Assembly: GCA_947359465.1 (NCBI GenBank)
Contig: OX375879.1
Location: 88,759,578-88,823,577 of the forward strand
DNA: 64,000 nucleotides
From: Metellina segmentata
Taxonomy: Eukaryota; Arthropoda; Arachnida; Araneae; Tetragnathidae
Reading direction: 5' to 3'
In this document: positions 11,866 through 23,087 of the stretch, in pieces
Layout: the number at the start of each line of letters is the position of its first letter
Position numbering within the stretch: position 1 is the first letter of the stretch
The notes under the pieces: model-generated
Seen by the model: the letters and a program-made list of their open reading frames with translations, nothing else
What the model was told of the DNA's origin: nothing
The model's database searches: none
Position numbers and translations under genes: made by a program

Positions 11866-12240
11866 ACATTGATCCCAGCGCGTAGGAAGGGAGTGGCTTT
11901 AGTGTAGAAACTCCTGGGTTGCTGACGGATATAATTTTCCAGGATGTCCTGCACTTCCTTGTCACAGGTCAACCTCTGACCTTTCAGATATTTTTTAAGG
12001 GGCCGAAGATATGGGAATCGCAAGGGGAGATATCGGGGATGAAAGGACTGCAGGACCTTCCATCGAAATTTTTCAAGGAGCTCAAGGGTCTTCTTGGCCA
12101 CATGTGGCCTAACGTTGTCCTGGAGAAGCACTATCCCATTCGAGAGCACTATTCCATCCTGCGATAAATTTGTGAAGCATGCTCCTCTTCTGCGCGAAGA
12201 AATTGGATAATTCCTCTTTGAGCTGATCTGGTGAAATCCA
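11866..12240 (-). pseudogene. mariner transposase remnant
   Basis: The N-terminal helix-turn-helix part is seen at about 12160-12240 (peptide with AQRGIIQFLRAEEEHASQIY). It then jumps into the C-terminal catalytic part, which has LLQDNVRPHVAKKTLELLEK with the second catalytic Asp (about 12110) and then RPLKKYLKGQRLTCDKEVQD and NYIRQQPRSFYTKA. The central region with the first catalytic Asp is missing, and the HPPYSPDLAPSD-type motif around the third acid has decayed. The reading stops at the target duplication of the nested retroelement; the last codons resume on its other side (about 11130-11156). A mariner transposase cuts and pastes DNA at TA sites; this one cannot be functional. Confidence 0.8.
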
Positions 12241-12424
12241 TCATGCAACGTACCGTTGAAAGAACTCTCCAGAAATGAGGATATTGATGCGAAGCTGTTA
12301 ACTACACATGTACAACTCTGAAAACCACCATGCCATCTATCGGCTAACACATTAACTCAATGGGATTTGACACAACGCCGCTACAGCTAAGGTCTACTTT
12401 TCATTTGGGCACACCTCACCTTAT

Positions 12425-12605
12425 GATAAATATGAATGAAACTTAAATGATAAATATGATATGATCAATATGATATGATAAATATAATATGATAAATATT
12501 ATATGATAAATATGATGTGATAAATATGATATGATAAATATGATATGATAAATATGATATGATAAATATGATATGATAAATATGATATGATAAACATGAT
12601 ATGAA
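12425..12605. repeat. 14-bp minisatellite
   Basis: About 12 tandem copies of GATAAATATGATAT, for example at 12491, 12505, 12519 and 12533. The right-hand copies are nearly perfect and the left-hand ones diverged. The same GAAACTTAAATGATAAA sequence borders both sides (about 12436 and 12605). The array lies directly against the right end of the mariner element. Confidence 0.9.
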
Positions 12606-12716
12606 ACTTAAATGATAAAGTTTTTTCCTAAGACGCGTTCTTCTATATTCTACTTTAACGCATAATTTATTACACATTACTCCAGCGTTCTCTCACACAC
12701 ACGATGAAATAAATAA

Positions 12717-12913
<197 letters not shown>

Positions 12914-12984
12914 CTCTTATAATACTTGGAATTATATTATTTTCATGCAAAAATTATTTGAAATATCAACCGAATAGACTTTAG

Positions 12985-13547
12985 AATTTTAAATAATTTA
13001 CCCAAACCTTGATGTATTCTGTGATGACTTAATACTTTTTAATAATTTTATAACAGTTGATTTGATTTTTACTTTTTTCTCCCTGGTTATGTTTCAATCG
13101 AGAATTTTTATCACTCAATTCTGTTCTATGAAATTAATGTAGTTTATGGTGAGCAATTGTATTGTTTTTATATGGCAGTTGAATGTTCTGTACTTTTTTG
13201 AACTTACTTTGCTGCCATATAAATGGTGTAATCTGTTTGCTAGTATTTATCAATAGATCAATGAAGAAAATATAAAAGACATTTTTACGCTTTGGAAAGT
13301 TGGATAAAGATTTTGCAGCTGTTTTGAGAAAATTGAAACTAGTGTCATGATGATACAAAACTCATGATGTGTGAAAAATATACGTGCAACTCCCCCCCCC
13401 CCTCTTCCAGTCTTCCTAGTTCACGGTGAATGCTATGATGCAGTACCCTATCTTTGTGCCTTTGGAAACCTCCCTTTTGTAACGGAGGTAATTAATTCTA
13501 CTTGCCTACTACTTCTGGAACGTATTAGTTTCCTTTCAATACTATTA
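12985..13547. other. No recognisable feature
   Basis: AT-rich spacer between the microsatellite and the Tc1 element. It includes a C-rich run at about 13391-13402. No coding evidence. Confidence 0.5.
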
Positions 13548-13549
13548 TA

Positions 13550-14931
13550 CACTCTATAACAAAAAAAATCGACGCACCAAGAAGCAATCATCCGATTGCT
13601 TTGAAATTTCTTATGCAAAAATCTTTTGAATCCAATGAATGAATAGTGCGATCTCCAGCGCATCGGAACTGCGCATCCAGAAGATGTATATAAGGAGTTG
13701 TTATTGAACTGTTGTTAAAAATTTCTGCTGCATTGCGATTTAGGATACCTATCAACGACTGAAAAAATACTTCGCCGCAGGATTCGAGCTCATTACGAGC
13801 AACTTTCAGAGTTTGAAAGAGGTCGTATCATTGGATTGAAAGAGGCAGGTTGGGCAAATCGGAGAATCGCTCGTCATGTGAGTCGAAGCGATGATGCGAT
13901 TAGAAGATGCTGGCAAGAGTGGATGGACAATGGCAGATTTCAGCGTCATGATGGTAGCGGTCAACGAAGGGCCACAACAGATCGCGAGGACAGAGTGATT
14001 GTCAGATCAGCTGTCACATCGTCTGATTCATCGCTATCAACCATCAGTCGTGCGAACCACATACGAGTGTCCACCATGACCATTCACAGACGGCTGAGAG
14101 AGCGAAATCTACGCTCGTACCGACCGTTACGCCATCTGCCACTCACGCCTTCACATTGTCGAGCCAGATTACAGTGGTGCTTGGCTCGATCAGGCTGGAA
14201 TGATGCTGACTGGGGACGTATAGTCTTTAGCGACGAATCCCGCTTCCAACTGTTCGATACGATCATCGAAGACGTGTCTGGAGACGCCTAGGGCAGCGTG
14301 CCGATCCTGCTATCACTATTGAGCTCCACACGGGCCCTCAACAAGGAGTTATGGTATGGGGTGCCATTTCCCTTGATAGCTGGACCCCTTTGGTGGTCAT
14401 TAGATGTACACTTACTACACAGCGGTACGTTGATGACATTCTGAGACCTGTTTTGCTACTGTTCCTTTCGCAGTACCCTAGGCTTATTTTTCAGCAAGAC
14501 AGTGCCAGACCACATACGGCACGTGTTGTTATGAACTGTCTTCAAGCTTGTCAAACACTTCCTTTTCCAGCCAAATCACCAGATCTCTCTCCCATCGAGC
14601 ATGTCTGAGATATGATGGGAAGGCGACTGCATCCGGTAGGGAATGTTGATGACGTAGTCCGACAATTGGAGCAAATTTGGCAAGAAATACCACAGGAGAC
14701 CATCCGGGAGCTTTATCTGTCTAATCTATGCCACGCCATGTGGCAGCTTGCATCCAGGCTAGAGGCGGGTCAACACGTTATTGAGCTCTTTTCTGTAACT
14801 CTGAAATAAATCATTCAATTGTTCTGAAATTTTAATCATTTTTTATTCTGTACATAATTTTCATATCCACCAATTTTTGTCTCCTTCGGACAACTCCTTC
14901 TTGGTGCGTCGATTTTTTTTGTTATAGAGTG
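13550..14931 (+). mobile_element. Tc1-like transposon with perfect 35-bp ends
   Basis: The first 35 bp (13550-13584, beginning CACTCTATAACAAAAA and ending GCACCAAGAAG) are exactly repeated in inverse at 14897-14931. Similarity continues imperfectly for another 12 bp or so. TA lies immediately outside both ends (13548-13549 and 14932-14933), the Tc1/mariner target duplication. Total length is 1382 bp, normal for a one-gene Tc1 element. Identical ends suggest fairly recent insertion, although the transposase gene inside already has at least two disabling lesions. Intact ends mean it could still be mobilised by a transposase made elsewhere. Confidence 0.95.
13761..14809 (+). pseudogene. Tc1-like transposase, one frameshift and one nonsense codon
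   Basis: Family: DDE transposase that excises and reinserts its element at TA. The N-terminal helix-turn-helix region includes LSEFERGRIIGLKEAGW; a second DNA-binding segment follows (GSGQRRATTDRED). The first catalytic Asp is in FSDESRF (codon 14232-14234). A single-base frameshift near 14258-14268 breaks the frame directly after it; coding resumes with VMVWGAISLDSW. The second Asp is in FQQDSARPHTA (14498-14500) and the Glu in SPDLSPIEH (14597-14599). The codon after IEHV is TGA (14606-14608), where the family has Trp, so one G-to-A change explains it. Coding continues to 14809. No in-frame ATG is visible before the conserved N terminus, so the start may also be lost. Spacing between the second D and the E is 32 residues, not the 34 of classical Tc1. 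Confidence 0.92.
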
Positions 14932-15315
14932 TAATTATACTGCATTTGAATTTATTTTTAAAATTAGGGCAGCAGACGAACACAAATTTTTATATTCGAC
15001 TTTTTAAAAATCGAAATCGGAACATTCTCGGTTTTGTTATAAAACTTTTACCTATTTTTTGTGGAAGAAGAATTACACCCCTCCAATGGATCATCCTCAT
15101 TCGGTTGCCTAGACCACTCTTGCTACACCGTCACGACTGCGGGCTTATAATTTCTGTTATAGTACACAAAAGCAAAACATTGTGCTAATAAATGTAACAA
15201 TTTAAAAGCAGATTTGATATTGATATTTTTATTAGAATTAAACTTATAAAACTCGACATGCAGCATTAAAATGCAAAATTATAATCTCAAGTCCAACCAA
15301 ACGCCAATTAATATA

Positions 15316-17817
15316 GGGGAGAGTGGGGATGAATGGGACAAATTTCACATTTTTATTAATATTGCAGAAATTTTACATTTTTCAATTAAGTAACAATATT
15401 TATACTAATATTTGAACTGTTAGTTACATATAAATAAATGCATTCAATTAATTTACTATCATTTTAAATTACAAGAATATTTTTTATGAGTGCATGTATA
15501 CTGTCCCATTCATCCCCATGAAGGGGATGAATGGGACTAAAGTAGGGATGAATGGGATAGGTAAAAAATAAGTTAGAAATTGAAAAACCCCCAATTTTTT
15601 TATTTAATATTGCATTTGTTTTAACTTGATAACAAATGTGAACAAAGACATTTCCATTTTTACAAAGAAAAAAATGTTTAAAGTGAAAAAAAAAGTTAGT
15701 TTGCTCTATTTTACATCATATTGATTAAACTTAACATCAAAAGACAAAAGTCCTTTCATTCTTTCTGTTCCTAATGTTCGAGGCTTTGGCAGTTTACAAT
15801 ATAAATTTCTGGTATGTCCTTGTAGTAAAATAAAAAGTTGTTTTCTTTCTTTTTAAGAAACTGTACTTGAAGATTTTCAACATTATTTTTTAAAATTCTA
15901 GCAACATAACATATTACTTTCTTTTTTCCACTGAATTTTGTTAAGATGAAATCATCTTCTGCTATGTCATCTGGAATAAGATTCTGCATTGGATAATCCA
16001 AACCCCTTCATCCCTTGATGAATCACTTTCATCATGAAGCGATAAAGTGTCAGAATCCTCTGCAGACTGTTTTTCTGTTCGACTATAGACAGTTTGTTTT
16101 TAATTTTTGTCAACTTCTGTTTGTTTGTTTTTGCCATTTCTTGTTCCTCAATGACTTGTTTTTCTAGTGTATCAGTTAATACACGACAGCATCCTCGTTT
16201 CCTTCGTCTACGTACTGTTTTTCTTGGAGAGGCTTTTGGGTATGGACGAATAATTGTGAGAGGACTGCTTTGTTTGTTCATTGCAAAAGTTTCTGATGGT
16301 GCTCCAGGGCTATTAATGAAATGCATGAATTTCCAGCATAAATTCCTTATAGTTCACCCAAGGAAATACATATGCAGGGGGAATTGTGTTGCCGCCTTAC
16401 TTATAAAGTTTAACATTGTTACTAACTGACATCGTTCAGTTGATGTAATCTGACCGACTTGTTTTGTACCACGCTTTGCTTTTTGGGACATTCAGTTACT
16501 GTTCTCAAACCTGTCTCATCACAATTATATATGTCTGCTGGTTCAAACTTATATTTGTTTTGAAGACTTTCAAGTTTCTGGAAAAATGTATTTGTGTTAT
16601 TTCTATTAAAGCTACTCGTTCTTGACTGGGTTGTACTTCCAGGTGTGCAAATAGATAATTTTCGATGTCAGGACAAAAAAAAACAAAAGCCAATCCTTTC
16701 CTGCGGTTTCATTTTCCTGCCACACTGAAGGCACTTTTCCTAAGAATTTAGCATAATCGAAAGCCAGTTTCCTTGTTTGAATAGTGGTTAAACCATAACA
16801 CATTTGGGATGAAATTTGCAAGTATTCGCACAGTTTATTTTCTTTTTCACAAGAAAATATTTTCCGGTTCCCGACATTGGGATTTGGGACATAGGATTCT
16901 ATATCACTGTTCTGTTTAGCTTCTATAACATATCTACTCAAAGTTGACTACGACATGTTGAATGCTCTTGCAACTGTTCTTAATGGCATTCCTTTTGTAA
17001 CAACCTAATTAACAGCTTCTTTAATGGTTGATGATGAACTCCTAATTCTCTCAGTTTTCTTTTTCCAATTCCGTGGCATCCTACAAAAGTAAAATAACAT
17101 TACTTTTTAAAAAACACATGATTAAATAAACAAATGAAGGTACCTACCCATTTTTTATTTACAAAAATTTTACAACAAAGAAATAGAATTGGTGATAAAA
17201 TTAAATGTCTAAGTTAAAAACTTTATGCCTGTGACTATAAAATATTTTCTTCATCAGACATCCCTATTTATCCTATAGGCTTGATCAACAATATAAATAA
17301 GTGCCTTAATAAATTTAAAACTACTCATATACCAAATTTTAGCTCATAAAAAAAGAAATTAATAAAATGAGTTGAATATTGCAAGTTATTGATGCAAAGT
17401 TTTAAAACCAGAAAGTGAAGGGATGAATGGGACTGTCCCAATCATCCCCATACCCACTTGTTTATATAAATCAAAGAGTAGGCTTAGAAAACAACTATGA
17501 ATTTTATCCATTTAAATTGTAAATCATAGTAAAATAAGTATATTTTCAACACACAATAAGATTCCTAGCTTTAAGTACATAACTTTTTAATAAACTATTA
17601 TGAAATTGAAACAAAAAAACTTACTTTTGGTATGGAAAAATACACTTTGTAGTCCTGTTTACACCAACATGGAAGCTAATGGTATAAAACTCAATTTGCT
17701 GAATAGGCTAGTTGCTGCCATCTACTAGGTGAAAAATCAAACATATAAAGTTTACTTAAGGTATAAAAAATTCAGTTGTCCCATTCATCCCCTGTCCCAT
17801 CCATCCCCACTCTCCCC
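15316..17817 (-). mobile_element. pogo/Tigger-like DNA transposon, degenerate
   Basis: The left end GGGGAGAGTGGGGATGAATG and the reverse complement of the right end (GGGGAGAGTGGGGATGGATG) form inverted termini. Each is flanked by TA (15314-15315 and 17818-17819). The transposase runs on the minus strand. Besides the ends, the motif GGGATGAATGGGA occurs repeatedly near both termini: an inverted pair at 15503-15517 and 15523-15537, one at 15544-15557, another inverted pair at 17420-17433 and 17435-17449, and two at 17778-17792 and 17794-17808. These probably bind the transposase. At 2502 bp it is near full length for this group, but the coding region is shortened and full of stops. Confidence 0.92.
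15771..17079 (-). pseudogene. pogo-like transposase, multiple stops, catalytic core partly deleted
   Basis: Starts at ATG 17079 with MPRNWKKKTERIRSSSSTIK, the Pipsqueak-like helix-turn-helix. Two in-frame TAG codons follow (after EAVN and after FNMS). Next comes a CENP-B-type DNA-binding part: NRKIFSCEKENKLCEYLQ and VPSVWQENETAGKDWL (frame 16612-16941). A frameshift follows near 16680. The first catalytic Asp is in FEPADIYNCDETGLRTV (about 16510-16545), then ITSTERCQLVTMLNFIS. The central segment expected to hold the remaining catalytic acids is missing. The reading jumps at about 16330 to the C-terminal tail with SPLTIIRPYPKASPRK and later ILTKFSGKKKVICYVARILK, characteristic of this family. 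It cannot transpose itself. Confidence 0.85.
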
Positions 17818-17819
17818 TA

Positions 17820-18196
17820 CTAATTCGTGTAAATCGAATCTATTTGATGCAATATTTAACCAGTAACAAAATCAATCTGTTGAAACCTACTAATTTTCTC
17901 TAGCAACGGCCATACATTGTCTTTTAGTTGATAATTGATTCCACGGAAAATATCTAAATTAAACAAACAATTCCTCAAATTCACGAGCAGAATGGCGAAA
18001 TGTCAGAAAGTGGCAAACTTTGAAAATCCATTATCATCTTTTATTTCGTCCTCTCTCAAATAAATACGATGAGCAAAACTCCATCGTTATCTACTCGAGT
18101 GGTGGAGTTCTTCGAATAGCTGTTGCAACGAATGGGATAGTTGAAAAATCGCAGTTATTTATCGTTTTCTGACGATAGGAAGTGCGCTTCCTCCTG
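17820..18196. other. No recognisable feature
   Basis: Spacer between the pogo element and a small candidate frame. No repeats or coding signals noticed. Confidence 0.45.
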
Positions 18197-18269
18197 TTAT
18201 TGGACGCTTATGACGCGATGTGATGCGAAAGTGTCTCTTGATATGAGTGGTTTCATTTTTCTGTCTCTC

Positions 18270-18482
18270 TTATTGATATTTTCTGTCCTTTTTCGATGAA
18301 GCACTTTGTCTTGTCTGGACATGAATCTTCTCTTCGTCTTGTAAGCTCGTATTCGGAGTGATAACGAACTCGTATGACTCAAGGCAGTCTAAATATTCGT
18401 TTGGTTCTGGAAATTTTGAAGGCAACGAAATTGCTTCTTTTCTAATTTGACATTGCTTTTTAGTAAATTGTTTAGGAAACAT
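18270..18482 (-). CDS. Uncertain small open frame, 70 codons
   Basis: Unrecognised. The minus-strand frame begins with an ATG at 18482 (MFPKQFTKKQCQIRKEA...) and ends at TAA. Its composition is charged and polar with Pro and Ser, less AT-biased than neighbouring frames. The overlapping frame 18197-18382 could continue it after a -1 or +2 shift. No domain, signal peptide or membrane segment is visible. I see no convincing splice sites, polyadenylation signal or promoter. It may be a chance frame or a piece of an old mobile element; I list it only because it looks more protein-like than the rest. Confidence 0.15.
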   Translation of the reverse strand: MFPKQFTKKQCQIRKEAISLPSKFPEPNEYLDCLESYEFVITPNTSLQDEEKIHVQTRQSASSKKDRKYQ

Positions 18483-19534
18483 GTTTTCAAAAGTGGAAGC
18501 ATTATGATATTGCTTATTTATAGATCGTAAATAGATTATTTTACATTTTTAGTCTCTATACCTCTATCTGTATAGAAATAGAAAGAATCTTAGTACACAA
18601 ATACGGGCAGAATATGCTTCTCTATGATCCATTGTGATTGGTTATTAATAAATTTTCTTATGAATAAATTACAGCGCTATTATTTTTCCCCTTTTTCGTA
18701 CAATCTCTATCCTTATAGAAATGGAATGAAAATAAGTGAACACACACACAAATGCGGGAAGATTATGCTTTTTAAACCATTGGTTCGTTATTAATAACTT
18801 TTCTTGTAAGAAAATATTCTTCCATTGCTTTATGTCTTTTTTTTACATACTGCACGTCCTCTTTACATTAAAAATCTTAAAAGGGATTTTTGTATGCAAC
18901 CTTAATAAATATCCGAGCACATTTGTATACTTCTCCGTAAAATGGGAACGTTATTATACAGCTAAAATTTACTCTCAAATTTTTTTGGTTCTTCTCAGAT
19001 ACATTTTATAGTTGATTCAGTGTTCGAAATGAAATTCATATATGAAATTCAACAATTGATTGCCATAAACTGGAAACTTTCTAAGATACACCAATTTTTG
19101 ACAACTTATAATAAATTGTGCGTATTCTTTTAGGAAAACTAAAGTGTGCAATTACTGTGACAGTGTTGTAAAAAGAGAATTTACACAAAAGGTACAAAAG
19201 TAATAATTGATCATTTCAAAGTATGGTGCAGTCTGTCTTTGAAAAGAAATTATCCAAGTATTTAAAATGCTTGTCAACAAACAAAAATTTTTAAATTCCT
19301 GTTCATGGATTGAATGTTATGATTTGAATAATTCGAAACCCATTAATATACTAAGTCTTCAAAATTTAAGGGAATTATAAGTGAAACAAAAATAATTGAG
19401 CAAGAAAATCATTATTCGAAAATTGTAAAGATTGTTACTTAGTTCCTTGTTTTTAAAAGTTTACTAAAATATTAATGAAACCTATAAAATAATTCATTTA
19501 ATACGACTCTCACAACATTCTCTTCCTTTAAATG
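18483..19534. other. No recognisable feature
   Basis: AT-rich DNA. A weakly repeated phrase on Ctc/gTATAGAAAT (about 18550-18575 and 18700-18725) is present but not enough to define an element. Confidence 0.45.
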
Positions 19535-20305
19535 TGATTTAATTCAATTTTTAAAGCATCTCAATGTGAACGCATAAAAATTTAAATAGCTATAGTAAAA
19601 TATATAACACTTTTTCACCCGGACTGTTTGATCCCCTTTCAACCAAAATTAATCCCATTACTTAAATTGGTAGCTAGGTAAGTATTTAAATTAACGTCGC
19701 ACAGGAGGATCACAGCGGGCTATTGGCGACGGTCCGGGATCAATCCCAAATGAGACATCAGAGGACAACACCGGGTAATTTTGAACCATGTTCAGATGCC
19801 GAGGAAACACCTGAGCTGGCACCCCTCTCAATTTAATTTGGAGCCTATTATATTTTCGTCACACATATTTACATATTTCAATTGCATAAAAACTAAAATG
19901 TGATTAAATTCAATTTTTAAACCACCTCAATGTGAAAGCAGAAAAATTCAATAGCTACAGCGAAGTAGATGACACTATTTCATCCATAATCACACACACA
20001 CACATTTTGTGTCCTTTCAATAAAAAATAACTTCCAATTGATTTTTGAGCATTTTTAATTTTTAATTTACGCATTCATTTACAAATTTATATTGCATAGA
20101 AACTGTAATGGTTTTTTAATTCAATTTTCTAAACATCTCAATGTGAAAGCAGAAAAGTTAAATAGCTATAGTGAAAAATATAATACTTTTTCATCCAGTC
20201 TCGTTTGTACACTTTCGACGAAACTCAACTCTAAATTTAATGGAGCATTTGCAATTTTTAAGTCATTCACACACATTTACGTATTTCTATAGCATAAAAA
20301 CTAGA
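19535..20305. repeat. Tandem repeat, unit about 212 bp, interrupted by a SINE
   Basis: Three copies of a unit containing AATGTGATTTAATTCAATTT, CATCTCAATGTGAAAGCA and AATAGCTATAGTG start near 19535, 19891 and 20103. A further partial copy of the unit's last part ends near 20305 (ACACATTTACGTATTTCTAT). The 19891-20103 step is 212 bp. The first step is 356 bp, longer by 144 bp because a SINE piece lies in it. Confidence 0.8.
19672..19833 (-). mobile_element. SINE family A, 3' fragment
   Basis: Contains the family's 3' module on the minus strand: ACAGCGGGCTATTGGCGACG, GGTCCGGGATCAATCCC, AATTTTGAACCATGTTCAGATG and GAGCTGGCACCCC. The tRNA-like head is absent. The left end carries a TAGGTAAGTA-type tail instead of ATTACC. 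It sits in the 212-bp tandem repeat and accounts for the extra length of the first unit. Confidence 0.85.
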
Positions 20306-21635
20306 TGTCTACATATTAAACCATGAATTAAAAATTCAATTAGCTTTAAAATTCTGTCTCTTGTCCAATCCTTGTCACTGATGGGCTATTTTTAAAGATG
20401 ATACATAAAAGTCATTAACCAGGCAAAAAAAAAAGAGTTTTCTCAAGAGATAAACCTATTCAATCATTTTCAAAAATATCTTTCACAAAAGTATCCAAAC
20501 TACATCAAGACTACCTATTCCCAAAGCTACAATTATTGGCAAAAGGGCAAGTCACAAGCTCCAGCAGCTGTGCTCAGATCGATATACTGCGATCGATACA
20601 TTGAAGATGAATATGAGAATCGATATTCAATAAACTGAGACTGATTTTATTACGCTAGTTGATGGTATTAAGGCGAGTGGTGGCCCGGATTGACTGTAAG
20701 TGGATTTAGGGGACGGAGTGAGAGCTCCAATATAATGCTGCACTCGCACATATCCTCCTTGATTGTCAGTGAGGATCTGTCAACGTGTGAGTGAAAGGGT
20801 GGCTATCTTAACTCGACATAGCAATGCATTGGGAAGAGATAAATCGAGTGCCAAAGCTAGGCTTGATGCTTTAGAATAGGGATGGATGCTGTTGGAGGCT
20901 ATTTCTTTCATTCTATATCTAAGCTGAGGTATTGTCTTTGCCACAGAACATATTCCTTACATGACGTCACGAATTTAAGGATTCGGTTTCAGCAAATCGC
21001 CCAATGAAAATTCGAAAGAATGAATTCCGAAAGGTAGTTTAAATTTGATTGGCCAACACCGGTTAGATTAGACATCGCCCAAACGATGATAAACCACTTT
21101 TTAGAGTAACCCCGATATGTATTATGCGAGAGCATTTGGATAGTAGAAGTAAAATACACGCTTTCTGCTTCTGGATTGTTGGTTTACACACTGAAAATGT
21201 TTCTTATAGAGACGTGCTTATACTCTGTTCTAAATCATTATGTTCGGTCTACATAATTTCAGGGAATAGAGAAGGGAATAATTGGTTCTTGAAAAGAAAG
21301 CAACCGAGCTGTATTTAGAATATTCTTCAAAACTAGTTTATTAGAGTCTGGGAACTGTTAAGTTTTTTACGTATTTTATTCTTACGATGTTTCTGGATTG
21401 AAGCATATTTTAAGGGAATATGTACGTGGGTAGGTCTTTAATTTTTGCTGCGACTTAAGTGTTTTCTGTTTTTTGAAGATAGGTCCTTGTTTAATTAGCT
21501 ATCGTGTAGCAAAACTGATCTACAATGGCTAACCAAACCCTTTTCCATGAATTATTAGTTAAATTTTTAAAGAAAGACGGTTTGAAGACAGAAAATTGAA
21601 ATTAAATATTTATTGAATCCAGATTAATTTAAACT
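20306..21635. other. No recognisable feature
   Basis: No coding exon or repeat recognised. The 20550-20830 part is somewhat richer in GC, with GATCGATATACTGCGATCGAT-like partial symmetry at about 20577-20600, and might be a diverged element. Confidence 0.4.
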
Positions 21636-21637
21636 TA

Positions 21638-21895
21638 TCGCACCCCAGCAAGAAAAGTGACACAACTTAAAAATATAAAAATTTTGATGTCGTGTCATTA
21701 AAAAATATGTATGAGGTGCCCCAGCGTGTTTTATTAGTATTCTATAGAATATAATAGAAGTTACCGTAATAAATACTTACATAAAATTCAAAAGAAGCTT
21801 TTACTATTTCAATACAAGTTTTATAGTATCCTTTAAGTTGATGTTTCTCAAATTCAGTAATTTTGAGTTGTGTCACTTTTCTTGACGGGGTGCGA
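21638..21895. mobile_element. TA-flanked MITE, family M2, copy 1
   Basis: Inverted termini TCGCACCCCAGCAAGAAAAG (left) and TCGCACCCCGTCAAGAAAAG (right, reverse-complemented) continue into GTGACACAAC. Both are flanked by TA (21636-21637 and 21896-21897). Length is 258 bp with no coding capacity. A second copy lies at 62862-63100. TA duplication suggests mobilisation by a Tc1/mariner-type transposase. Confidence 0.92.
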
Positions 21896-22239
21896 TATAA
21901 TAACTCTAAAACAATTTGAATACACTGTTCTTAATTCGTAATTGTTGATTGTTAGTACTAGTCCTTCACTGACTAGCGGCAGCTAGACAGCATGCATTAA
22001 TTCCCACACCCTCAAAAAGTCAAGGGCCTTCAAAGGATCAGTCTAAAAAACAACTCCCTGGAGAGCTGGAGACAAGAGAGGATATGCTCTGGGGATGCAC
22101 CCCCCTCACCACATTTAGAGCATACCAGAAACTCCTTAATACCGTGGTTATAAAAACAGCCCAGCAAGTGACAGCTAGGATATCTAGACAATACCGTGTA
22201 GTCGGCTGTGTCACAAGGGATGCCAATTTATCCACCTAG

Positions 22240-22901
22240 ACTGTCCCGCTGATATCATCCATCCATGTGGGGGGGGGGGCTCCACACATTTAGGTCCTTG
22301 ATTTTTTTTCTGATGGAGAAAATTTCGTCAAATGTGCGGGAGGAGTCAGAACGAAAAGGTTCTACCGAGCATCTCTTCGCCAAATCATCAACAATCTCAT
22401 TTCCAAAGATGTCCACTTGTGACGGAATCGATTGGAGGTGTACCTCATGTGCCAAGCAAATAAGTCCTAGTAATTTACTAATGGAGATGCCAGCCCGATC
22501 ACCCACATTGTTTCAGTCTCGTAAGTGCTGCAAAGAACTTCTACTATCCGATGAAAACCAGATAGCTCCAAAATTGTCGTCCTCCAAAATGACTCAATAG
22601 CCATCAGTTCACTTCTAAATACCGAGCAATTATCCGGGTTCCTAAATTTAATTATGGATTGATTGTTTTCATTTTTCCTACCGTCAGTACAAATCTGGAT
22701 ATCAGTGACAGAAATTTCGTTAATTATCTCAATGGCTAACTGTCTCATAAGTGCCGGGACAATATTTTCTTTCTTCACGGGCTGCATTAGTTCAGTATGA
22801 AAGAATACACCCTTTAGCCACTTCGATGGGTCAATACAATTTTTCAGGGATTGTGTCTCAACCTCCCAGCTAATTAAATTCAAAGCCGTGGTTTGGCTCA
22901 T
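22240..22901 (-). pseudogene. LINE RNase H domain, broken
   Basis: Two overlapping minus-strand frames (22467-22901 and 22255-22506) give the RNase H blocks in order. IQICTDGRKNENN holds the first catalytic Asp (TDG), NCSVFRSELMAIES holds the Glu, and VHLQSIPSQVDIFGNEIVDD holds the GNE-x-x-D block. The usual His in the IPSH motif reads Gln. A frameshift near 22480-22500 separates the second and third blocks. In a working element this enzyme removes RNA from the hybrid. Downstream, frame 22038-22235 carries the C-terminal tail. Confidence 0.82.
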
Positions 22902-23087
22902 AGGGCTGTTTTTCTTTAGCCTTTGGTTACTCCTCCACCCCTTCAGAAAGTGCGATTGTGGTACCCATAACTTATGTGAGTTTGTTAAAATATTTCACCA
23001 AAGCGGTTCCACCTCTGAAGATCAGTGGCTGCAAATTTGCCTCATATAAAACTATCTCATGATCACAACTGTTTCTCAAGCCTGTTA

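Larger units (their letters stand above)
11040..12415 (-). mobile_element. mariner-like element, internally deleted, with nested insertion
   Basis: Terminal inverted repeats GGTGTGCCCAAATGAAAAG start at 11041 and, reverse-complemented, end at 12415. Both are followed inward by nearly the same bases. The outer bases differ: the right end carries an extra AGGTG-like duplication before the TA at the boundary. The transposase is read on the minus strand. A 709-bp retroelement piece lies at 11157-11865 inside it. Without that piece the element would be only about 660 bp, against about 1.3 kb for complete mariners, so most of the transposase is also deleted. Confidence 0.8.
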
